A DNA stretch of 64,000 nucleotides, from NCBI GenBank assembly GCA_947311845.1, contig CAMZMU010000040.1, positions 63,118,330 through 63,182,329 of the forward strand, given 5' to 3'. The notes below the pieces were generated by a model. That model made no database searches, was not told the origin of the DNA, and saw nothing but the letters and a program-made list of their open reading frames with translations. This DNA is from Poa pratensis (Eukaryota > Streptophyta > Magnoliopsida > Poales > Poaceae). Positions 10,901 to 19,862 of the stretch are shown here, piece by piece. Positions within the stretch are counted from its first letter, which is position 1, and each line of letters opens with the position of its first letter. The translations under genes and the position numbers were made by a program.

Positions 10901-13900
10901 TCTATACTTATGTTATCCTTCTTTTCCTTATTATGAAGCACATAATTCATTGGTCACTGCTTGATACTTTTTTCAGGGATAATGGGCTACACAAATTGGT
11001 CTTTAAGGTTTTGCTTGATGGTACTGAAGTAGCCTACTATGTTGATGGGCAGGTTGGTAGACCAATATCTATTTCCTGATATTCTTTATGCACACCCAGT
11101 GTTTCTGGTTGATAATCTGCATTTGTATTGTGCAGAGAAAGGTCGATGGGTACATCAAGGATCAAAGAATCTACTGTAACCACTGCAATAGAGTGGTGCG
11201 ACTCCTTTCCCGCCAAAGCTACTTTTTAGTACGATCCATCATTTCCTGTGAATTGACCTTTTATGAGATTATTATCCAGGTTAGCCCCTCAGCATTTGAA
11301 GCTCATGCGGGTGAGGGATCAAGACGCAAACCGTAAGTCTGTGATATCCTATTTTTAGCTTAAACCAACCTGCACTTGTCTGCTTGCTCTTATTTATTAC
11401 ATTGCTATCAGGTATGACAACATTTTCACATCAAATGGGGTATCCTTGCATGAGCTGTCAATGAAAATATCACAAGATATGGAATTGTCGGAACGTGAAA
11501 CTGATGATCTGTGCAGAGAATGTGGTCAAGGGGGGGATATTTTCCCTTGCAAAATGTGTCCAAGGTCCTTTCACCTAGGTAGGGCCTTTTTATCTCTGAA
11601 ATTAATTGTCAATAATGCTTCAAGAGTGGTATTCGTTAGTTATTTTCTTGTATGGTCAACTCTTCTTAAACAATCAATCTAATATAGATCTTATTTACAA
11701 TTTGTAGCTTGCGTTGGGCTGTCTGAGGTTCCCTCAGAGTGGTTTTGTGACAACTGTAGCATCCTTGTTCAAAAAGAAAAGGCTTTAGCAGAAAATAAAA
11801 ATGCTAAGGCTGCTGGAAGGCAAGCCGGAGTTGATTCTATTGAACAAATAATGAAGAGAGCTATAAGAATTGTCCCAATCTCAGATGACCTTGGAGGATG
11901 TGCCATATGCAAGTGAGTACTACTTGCCTTAGGTTTTTCCTTTTAATATATTTTCTCTATTCTTAGTAAGCTAGACTTGAACCAGATCTGGTAATTACAG
12001 CTAGTAAATATTTTAGAGTTTATACCTTAGTAGCTGGATCCAAGGTGCAGATGTTTTGGCGCATGATCAATTTACAGCCTTCAGGTGTAGGTTAGATCAG
12101 TATGATAATATGAACTGTGCCGGTGTCTATTGGTATTGGATTTGTGAACCCGTGGCAAGTAAAGTTTATCAAATATTACACTGTAGTATTTTATTTAGAA
12201 ATGGTAATAACAGCATGGGAATGAACTCGTGGTCTGAAACATTATGTAAAAATTATGTTAAGACATTTTCTGTAGTGACATAGGCATAAGTTGTACAAAC
12301 GCTGGTAGACCCGTACTGGAAAGAGCACACGAGCAGAAACTAGCTACCACTAAATATTAACAATGGATGTGGTCTGGGTAGCATAAATCCACCAAATCCT
12401 CTACAAGAGGAACGGAAGTGTCCGTCCATTTGTCTTAAGACTGTTTGGAAGGGATTTGAAATGAGTGTTTTAGAATCTGACCTTATGATTGAACCAACAA
12501 AACCAGCTCTATGTGCATATTAAGATTGGAATCTTTAGGCTTAAATGAGGTAACACATACCTTAAAGGAACTCTTGTAGGGTGATACCTCGAAGTAAAGA
12601 TCCTTGTTGTATTTGGCAGGCTTGTATTATGAATAAGACGACTTTATGTTTATTGTGATTTGTTGTTATTTGGCAGGGTACCTCCAAAATATCTAGCTAT
12701 GCTGTTACCGTCTCTTTTTATTATTTAATTGGCTATGTTGTAATCTTTCTGTTAAATCTTCTTTGTACAGGAAAAAGGATTTTAACAATGCAGTATTCGA
12801 CGAGCGCACTGTGATACTCTGTGATCAAGTATGCCTTCTTTATTTGCGTTTTAGAATTGAATCATGGTTTTTTCTTCTTAAATTCAACTTATGATCCTGA
12901 TATTAAGGCATGATTTTTCTTCGTCTTGATGGATTTAATCTTTGTATGAACAATAAATTTGAGCTTAATGTTTATGATACTGCATACATGATGTATTTAT
13001 GTATTTACCTTGGTATATTTCGCTAACTCATTTTTTTCTTGGCTGTTCAGTGCGAGAAAGAATACCATGTAGGATGTTTGAGGAGTCAGTCGCAGGTAGA
13101 CCTGAAGGTTAGCACATAACAACTTCATCTTCACAATTATGTGCATGATATAGTCACAGGAAATGAGAAGTGCTGACATCTTCAGCGGAAGATAACACAG
13201 TAGCCCGTTTCTTCTTTGCAGGAATTACCAGAAGGAGAGTGGTTCTGTTGCAATAGTTGCTCTGAGATACGCTCCTCTTTGGACAATATAATTTCTAACG
13301 GAGCCCAGCCTTTGTCGGAGTCAGATATTGATATCATTAGAAAGAAACATGAATCGAAAGGTTTAGTCATGGACCCCAATACAGATATCAGATGGCGGTT
13401 AATCGCTGGTAGAAGTGCCACTGAAGATGGCAACTTATTGCTTTCTTCTGCTGTCCCAATTATTCATGTATGTGCTGATTTTTCTATCTGTATGCGACAT
13501 TTTGGTTGAGGGGTTTAGCAACACTTTATACTGATTGTGGCACTTCGCTTCTTAGCTCACTATTTTATCAATGTTATATACTGATCGGTACACGTGTCTG
13601 GTTGTTTTCTCCTTGCAGCAATCTTTTGATCCGATCGTTGAAGCTCATACTGGCCGGGATCTAATTCCAGAGATGGTCAACGGGTAAGAGAAATAACTGT
13701 TATAATATTTTGTTCAATTCCTATGTCACTGTTAATAATTTTTTACCTTCCTTCCAGGAGGAGACCTAAGGATGGAATGCCAGGCCAAGATTACAGTGGA
13801 ATGTACTGTGCAGTCTTAACTCTAGGGTAAGAATTCTTAATTAGTTCAAAACCAAATACTGGCCAAAATTTTCATCCAGTGGTACTAAAACCTATCGGCC

Positions 13901-14492
13901 TATTGCAGTCCTACTGTTGTGTCAGCAGCACTTTTGCGTGTCATGGGAGGTGACGTGGCAGAATTGCCACTGGTTGCAACAAGTATGGATCTTCAAGGAT
14001 TGGTGAGTCCGCAGTTGCTTCTTATCATTATACTATCCGTGCTGTCAACAAATGCTGTCCTATCTATAGTACATACATAAAGAGTTACCCTGTTTGTTCT
14101 ATTCATGTCTAGATATGACATATTGATTCCATATTCTTTTTGTTTCCTTGTATGTTTTTACTAAAAACAGGGCTACTTCCAAGTTCTGTTCTCATGCATG
14201 GAAAGGATGCTGATTTCACTGAAGATCAAGCACTTCATGCTTCCAGCCGCCCATGAAGCTGAAGCCATCTGGACAAAGAAGTTTGGTTTCTCTAGAATCC
14301 CCCATGAAGAGGTTTGTTACAGTTTGCCGAGTTATTTGATTTATCGTCTGCTATTGTGTTGGGTTCAGATGGCTGAGAGATGTAAATCTAATCTATACTT
14401 GCTGGCTGCAGTTGGAAGCTTATCTTAGCGGGGCACACCTCACTGTATTCCATGGAACGTCAAACCTGTACAAGGCTATTCCTTTGTCATAG
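7970..14492 (+). CDS. PHD-finger / GNAT acetyltransferase-domain protein (IDM1-like), 18 exons
   Basis: Exons read from GT-AG borders: 7970-9283, 9932-10003, 10120-10324, 10411-10516, 10808-10885, 10977-11052, 11136-11195, 11280-11332, 11412-11578, 11708-11912, 12771-12828, 13051-13107, 13222-13467, 13619-13683, 13758-13826, 13909-14002, 14171-14311, 14412-14492; about 1048 residues. The start is the first ATG after a CT-rich leader. Exon 1 (438 aa) is low-complexity with 'RRFTR' motifs at two places and a conserved-looking 'MKRELAFALQSL' segment. Residues about 440-520 form a Tify/Jas-like cysteine-rich region. PHD1 (about 689-727, CRECG...CKMC...HLACVG...CDNC) and PHD2 (about 775-835, CAIC...CDQC...HVGC...CNSC) follow, then a GNAT fold (about 915-1045, 'LQGLGYFQVLF'). 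Such proteins are nuclear; IDM1 acetylates histone H3 and counteracts DNA methylation. The exon 5 donor is uncertain. Confidence 0.88.
8600..8710 (+). repeat. In-frame tandem duplication in exon 1 of the PHD-GNAT gene
   Basis: A unit of about 54-60 bp encoding 'QGAGVEANAAA' occurs twice in tandem (about 8616-8655 and 8671-8706) and keeps the reading frame. Upstream, an 'EAPPKASHD'-like unit is also repeated. The N-terminal half of the protein thus appears to evolve by short in-frame duplication. Confidence 0.8.
9727..9806. repeat. Perfect 27-bp inverted repeat (foldback) in intron 1
   Basis: The arms at 9727-9753 and 9780-9806 are exact reverse complements (the left arm begins TTAATATTTCACATATC). 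They are separated by a 26-nt GC-rich loop (9754-9779). The structure lies in intron 1 of the PHD-GNAT gene and would form a stable hairpin in the pre-mRNA. It has no flanking TA or other target duplication that I can defend, so it is not assigned to a MITE family. Confidence 0.85.
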
Positions 14493-15117
14493 CATGGACG
14501 TGGAAGCCGCCTTTTGCTTAACGAATGGATATGCCGATCAGACATTTGTCATTTGAGGCTCTGCTGGTAACTGTACATAAGATGACGAAGCATGGCGGAA
14601 AGATGATAATTACTGCAAAAATCTATAAGGGAAACATCAAAGATGCATGTTGTGGAGGATGCTGGAAGTGGAAGGGATGGTTTTCTGTCAGCTTTTGTTT
14701 TTCATTTTGTACCTCCGGCGTTCAGCTGAGAGACGCCATGTCTGAGTAGCGATGCTAATTTTGATGTGTAGGCCTGGCCATCTCAGAAACTGCAGAATTT
14801 TGATGCGATGTACTGGTCTGCTGATCTTTGTCTGTTCTGGTTGAAATTTTGATCTGTGGATTGGGGGCGTGTTTGTTAGCGGGTTTTGTTATGAATCTGT
14901 GTTGAATTTTGATGATGAGAAGAGATGGGGTTAATTGGTTGAGATATACACCAGATACATCCAAGTTACATTTATGTATCTTGTGCTAGTTATCCTTGTT
15001 CGTATGCAACATGTATGTGTTTGTGTTTTTGGTTAAACCCAAGGTTGTTGGTTCAGAAGCAAACTTTGCAGATGATATTACTTCACCCGCATCATCTGAG
15101 CAACATAACGCAGCTCA
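14493..15117 (+). other. 3' untranslated region and flank of the PHD-GNAT gene
   Basis: Sequence after the stop codon at 14492 is T/G-rich and non-coding, consistent with a 3' UTR of several hundred bases. No clear polyadenylation signal was chosen. The Helitron begins at 15118. Confidence 0.5.
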
Positions 15118-15199
15118 TCTCTACTATATTAAACAAGCAAACTATTTCTTTCCTATAGCCACCCAGCCTAAGACGAAAACTCTGCCATCCGCATGAACG

Positions 15200-15530
15200 C
15201 CACGTGAAAAGAGAGCAGAATCAACGGGAGAGAAAAAAAACAGTCTGCTCTACCCATGTCAAAGAAATCCCAAAATCTCCTAGCTCGCCATCCCCTCGCA
15301 GACCGCCCCCTCCGTCCCGCGCCGCCGGCCTGTGCTCCCAACTCGCCGTCCCCTCACAGACCGCCCCTCCCTCCGCAGCTCCTCCCTACGACCTTCTCTC
15401 CTTCTCCTACAGCGGCGCCGCCAGGAGCGGCCGCCGCTGCCGAGACCTCCTACCCCTTCCTCTCGGTACGAACTGCTGTTGATGTTGCCGACCAGGAAGG
15501 AGCAAGGTGAGACACCTCCTGAGCCCATGC
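15200..15530 (+). other. GC-rich exon-like segment carried by the Helitron
   Basis: This is a C-rich, leader/first-exon-like stretch with proline- and arginine-rich frames in all phases and a good donor-like site after 'gaaggagcaag|gtgaga' (about 15506). It looks like the 5' exon of a cereal gene captured by the Helitron, but no product can be named. Confidence 0.35.
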
Positions 15531-15987
15531 ATATTTTAGGACTTGGATGTTTGGGTGATTCAGATACGTGATTTTGGAATGTTAGGATTGCATATGTGTG
15601 TGTGTGTGATTAAGATCTGTGATTCTTTCTTTGATTCAGAACTTCATACTTTGTGTGTATAATGTACATATATGTGTTTGGTGCCAATTTCTATTACAGA
15701 AAGCTTCAGATAACTTTCCCTTGGCTGTTTAATGTAAGAGTCCATGCTCTGTTACTTTCTTATGCTGTATAGTATAGCTAGCCTCGATTGCTTATCAATG
15801 CTTTCCTTTTTTCAGCTTTGAAAGTTCTCTTATTGCACTACATGACTTGATTGGTATTTTTCTATTGTTAATCGATGTGTTCTCAAATTTGATCACGGTT
15901 TGTAGGCTAGGTTCTTAAAGAAATGCCCATGGCCCCACGATCATAATTAGGACTTAATTAAGGTGGGGAATTAACGTACATAAAAAG

Positions 15988-16295
15988 CAGCAGAACCTGA
16001 TGAGGAGGTGCGCAAATTCAACATTGATGGTGCATGTATCCCAGATGGTACCTTTGCCCAGTAGGGTCTGATTATGCGAGACCGCCATGATGAGGTAATA
16101 GCACCCAAGGCGGATCAATCTGAGCATGTTTCAAATACTTTCAATGCTGAATTATATGCTGTGAGTGTAGCTGTGGACCTAGCGGAGCTGCTGGGAGCTA
16201 TTTGGATTGTCATTGAGACTGATTCGGAACTGATAATGCTAGCACTCAATAAGCGCCAATGTTCTGGGTTTAATTTAATTTATGTATGTCCATGA
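15988..16295 (+). pseudogene. RNase H-like (RVT_3-type) domain fragment inside the Helitron
   Basis: One frame reads 'KFNIDGA' then, after an in-frame TAG near 16061, 'GLIMRDRHDEVIA', 'FNAELYAVSVAVDLA' and 'IVIETDSELIMLALN'. These match the D-G-A, A-E and E-T-D-S signature blocks of the plant RNase H-like domain found in LINE ORF2 tails and in related single-domain proteins. The stop codon and absence of flanking coding sequence show a non-functional fragment. It was probably captured by the Helitron. Confidence 0.7.
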
Positions 16296-17115
16296 TTTCT
16301 TGCAAACATATATAGACTAAGTTGGGCAGACCATCAGGGGCCTATTCATGCTTAGGTTTGCTTTCTTTATTATCTGTCTGCATTGATTTTGTTGCATTGT
16401 GACCTAAAAGTGAGGTGCTAGCCAGCTATAGATGATGCCTTTGTTGTACTACCTTACAGAAATACATCTGCATCTCGGAGGGTGTCCGACGTTTTTGATG
16501 CAGTCGAGGTCTCCAACATTGATGGCGGAGCATGGAAGTGGACTTGCTATGTCCGCTGATTTTTCATCAGCGGAGGCAGCTTATGTGAGTTTCGATAAAG
16601 TATAACATGATCTTGATATGTATAGTGCTTTCATTGGTTCGGTTTTACGCGTATCAGACGAAATGTGCCTTGCACCGTGATTAAGAGATTCAGGACTTGA
16701 GGTGATCAGAGAAGAGATGAGTTTCACGGTTATGTTATACCTCCATACTTAATGTAGCTTATGTTGGGTAGTTGTGTTTTATGTTATTTGTTACAGAAAG
16801 TAGTGGTAGCACAGTTGTAAACATTTGTTAGTTACTTCATACATGAATGCATCTTAGTGTGAGGCTATACAATTATTGTTGATGTTTTCCTATTTATACT
16901 TGAGCTACATAACGTCACTGAGGAGACGATTGTCTTTAGGTACATAAGGAGAAATAATGCTTACATATGAAAAGCTAATACCTATAATTTGGGACTTATG
17001 TAAAATCTAAAATTATGAAATCGATGAAAAATGCTTCCTTGACATCTATCACATGTTTTTGTTGAACCTATAGTGATTGAAATGAAAGCGCGCATTGCGC
17101 GTGCACGTCTACTAG

Positions 17116-17805
17116 TGTATAATGATTCACAAAAAACGAATTTGGAAGCCAATTCTATCGCTATCTGTTTAATCTTATGACGATCATAACACGAGCCAGA
17201 TTTGATTGGTCATTACATTATTATCAACAATTACTTGTGCAATTCCTGTGATATAATATCGATGTCATTACTCATTATATGACTGGGGGAGTATTTCAGT
17301 TTGAAACAAAGACACACATTGGTTAATTTTGTTGAATAAGCAAAGCATGAAAGAGTGAATTGTTACCACAACAAATAAACTATTAAGAAGTCCCTGAAAA
17401 AGTACTTAGAATGGTTCGAGAATCGAGTTGGTGGTACTAGTTCCTCTTCTTTTAGCCTTCAGCATAGGAGCACTCACTACAATGTACATATTCTCAATAC
17501 CCATCCAGACACGGAAAATATAGATGAGAAATACATTTATCGAGGCGTGACGCACGTTTGCATGTACGTCGGCTGTAATAACGTCCGTTTTTGGTGTCCC
17601 GCTAGGACATGACGGCATATTTTTGTGGTCCTTGAAGCAGCACGACGTGCACGCCGCCCAGATGCAGTTCCCCTCGCAAGTCATCCGCTGCACACATACG
17701 GTGTCGGCTGCAAAGCAGAAAATTATCGTCGTCTACCAAATTCCGCACTACTGTATTAACCTCTGATTCATCCTTGCTGGCCCGATACGAATCAGGTCTT
17801 GAATG
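17116..17805. other. Intergenic, no gene recognised
   Basis: AT-rich up to about 17400, then mixed composition. No domain-bearing frame, RNA gene or TE terminus could be supported. Confidence 0.4.
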
Positions 17806-18239
17806 CTTTTTTTTAAAGAGAGACATGGTCGGCAACGGCGAGAGTCAAGCAGCCACAGTTTCGAGCTGTACTACAACGGCTTCTTCATGTGCTCGACCAG
17901 CTCCAGCCAGGAGCCCGTCGCCTTCCAAGCCCGCCCACACACGTGCAACGATGCCATGCTGCCCCGCTCGGCTTTCTACGTCGGAGCATGTCCTGGTCGC
18001 TGAGGCGGAAGACACGCAGGCCACGGCGTCGGCTGCACACGGTAGCCAACCTGCCGTTGCGGTTCATGACGGACGGCGCCGTGCGGAGCGACCGGACATA
18101 GCGGCCGCCGCCCGCCGGAACGCTGCCGAGTGCGGACGGACGAATTGATCACGTCGCGCTCGCCAAGGTGGAAGACACGCAGGCCACCCCCCAAGGTGTG
18201 CTGCTTCGATCGGTTCTCGCCGGACGGCGCCGTGCGGAG
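17806..18239. other. GC-rich gene-like debris with an internal duplication
   Basis: Frames on both strands are open but give no recognisable domain. Two blocks recur in order: 'ggaagacacgcaggccac' at about 18007 and 18170, and 'gacggcgccgtgcggagc' at 18072 and 18223. This defines an imperfect tandem duplication of roughly 150-160 bp. The segment directly abuts the mTERF fragment and may be rearranged gene sequence. Confidence 0.4.
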
Positions 18240-18766
18240 CTACTGGAGACATAGCAGCCGCACTCCCGCAAAATCGCAAGCACCTAGCCCGCACTCCCGC
18301 AGCAACCCAACATTGGGCTTGACAACCTTCTCGAGGCTGCTTGAGAGGAGATAAGCGTCGCCCTTCAAAGCTCGGAGAAGGTTCTCGAAGGAGCCGAAGA
18401 TGTGCAGGTAGTACTGCAGCTTGGAGATGATGGATGCACGGCGGAATCTGTCGAGGGCAAGTGAGACGAGGCGCGCGATCTCAGTATGTGAGAGGCCGTG
18501 GCCGGTGAGCCCGACGACGACAGGGGCCAAAGTTTTCTCCACTTTGGCACAGAGTAAATGTGGGTCCTTGGCGACGGGGGCGGCGACGACGGCGCTAGAG
18601 AGGCCGAGGCTGGCGAGAAAGGCGAGGACGACATCGGGGTTGGTGGGGGATTTGAGGTGGGAGAGCTTGGTGGAGGCCTTGAGGGCCTGCGGTCGGACGA
18701 GGCCGCAGGTGCCAACTAGGTAGTCCTCCACGACAAAGCTAGGGTTTGGAGAAATGTGTGGGGCTG
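18240..18766 (-). pseudogene. mTERF-family protein gene, truncated at both ends
   Basis: On the minus strand the frame reads 'NSAAAPHISPNPSFVVEDYLV', continues through 'ALKASTKLSHLKSPTNPDVVLAF' in separate blocks, and reaches 'VVKPNVGLLRECGLGACDF'. This is the typical N-terminal part of cereal mTERF (mitochondrial transcription termination factor-like) proteins, which act in chloroplasts or mitochondria through helical mTERF repeats. No ATG or transit peptide precedes it: an in-frame stop lies just upstream and the apparent start codon is GTG. The C-terminal half of the repeats is missing; after 'GACDF' the frame diverges and stops at 18240. About 165-180 residues remain of a protein usually about 380 long. 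Confidence 0.8.
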
Positions 18767-18953
18767 CGGCGGAGTTGGGATACGGAGTAAGATCCTAGTC
18801 CCCGCATCTGGTCTATATATAGATATATGTTAGGTTTTCTCTGTTGCATCACCGGGTGGAGGTCACAATGTGTCCAATAAGGGTTGTTGCGAACCAATAC
18901 CAACTTTGGCAAGGTCATTTATGGAGCCATAGTGGGTGGGTGGTGGTGGTGGG

Positions 18954-18989
<36 letters not shown>

Positions 18990-19335
18990 GAGCATACGGA
19001 ATGTGACTCGACTTGTTAGGGTATACATGCGAGGCCGGTGTCGCAAGGCCACGAACCATGGATTGGTGTCCTCCGACTAGTACCGTTGTGGGTCCCGACA
19101 GGTTTGTGCAAGAGTCCGTCGACAATTGTTATCAATGGTTGTTGTAAGGTGGTTGTTACCGCCTTCCCGTCTTCTTCTCGTACGCCCGAGTCAGTAAAGT
19201 CCAGATGCAGTGGAAGTATATTTTTCAAGGCAGGGGTGTATCCTAAATAAAGCATTGTTCGGATAACATATCATTAGAGCTAGAATTCATGGAGACCAAG
19301 GATGGAGCATAAGCAAAACACAAGATGTTACATTG
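18767..19335. other. Intergenic with poly-G tract
   Basis: No gene recognised. The stretch includes a very long G homopolymer (separate entry). Confidence 0.4.
18957..18988 (+). repeat. 32-nt poly-G tract
   Basis: An uninterrupted run of 32 G follows G-rich triplets from about 18930. It is capable of forming G-quadruplex and prone to length error in sequencing. Shorter poly-G runs occur at 38028-38040 and 51134-51154. Confidence 0.9.
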
Positions 19336-19397
19336 TTATCTTTTCTAACATACCCTACCAACATAAGTTATCTTTTCTAACATACCCTACCAACATA
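19336..19397. repeat. 30-bp direct repeat, two copies, 2-bp spacer
   Basis: The 30-bp sequence beginning TTATCTTTTCTAACATACC occurs at 19336-19365 and again, identical, at 19368-19397. The second copy abuts the GC-rich repeat that hosts the LARD-like element. Confidence 0.9.
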
Positions 19398-19862
19398 GGA
19401 TGGCGGGCAGCAGTGCGCGAGCTTCGGCCCTGCAGGACCAGATCGGGGCCCTTCGGGCTCGATCTGGGTCAGGGCGGGCTCTGCCGTGCTGTCTCCGGTG
19501 TGCTGACGAACGGCTCGTGACGGGGGATGACAACAAGGACGTCGCCCTGGCTGCAACGTGACGGCGGGAACTTCACGGGCCCCTCCGGGCCCGGCCGAGC
19601 CTATGGAGCCGATACGAGGGTAGCGGCGGTGGTGGCCTATGTGCAGCAGCATGGCAGCGAGGACTTTACGAGCCCCTCGGGGCACGGCCGGGCCTGCTCG
19701 GCCTGGTGTGTCCTTGCTGCCGTGTTCGGTCGGCACCCGTCCGATGGCGGTGGAGGACGTCCTCCAGGTGGCTACGCTGTTGCCGCCCTCCGGCTCCAAT
19801 GGACTGGTGTGCTCTTGTTGTTGCGTCCGGTCGGCTACCGGCTTTGGCGGTGGAGGCAGTTC
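19398..19862 (+). repeat. GC-rich non-LTR-like repeat, left part (host of the LARD-like insertion)
   Basis: A GC-rich block whose 'cgggctcgatctggg' segment (19459-19473) also occurs in the non-LTR element at 50986-52456 (near 51339). It is interrupted at 19862 by the 13.8-kb LARD-like element and resumes at 33662. The last 5 bp (AGTTC, 19858-19862) are the target duplication. Its long frames are GC shadows with no domain. Membership in the same family as 50986-52456 is inference. Confidence 0.5.

Larger units (their letters stand above)
15118..17115 (+). mobile_element. Non-autonomous Helitron (1998 bp)
   Basis: The 5' end reads TCTCTACTATATTAA after a host A (15117), as in grass Helitrons. 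The 3' end is CTAG (17112-17115) followed by a host T. A short GC hairpin (CGCGCA-T-TGCGCG, 17089-17101) lies 10 nt upstream of CTAG, which is the canonical Helitron terminator. There is no target duplication, as expected for insertion between A and T. No RepHel helicase is encoded. The cargo is a GC-rich exon-like segment (15200-15530) and an RNase H-like fragment near 16000-16295. It sits about 620 bp downstream of the PHD-GNAT gene stop codon. Confidence 0.8.

Noticed and set aside
7970..14492. PHD-GNAT locus as a pseudogene because of the exon 5/6 phase problem
   Set aside because: A GT donor four bases upstream restores the phase, and all other 16 junctions are consistent; kept as a gene with a flagged junction.
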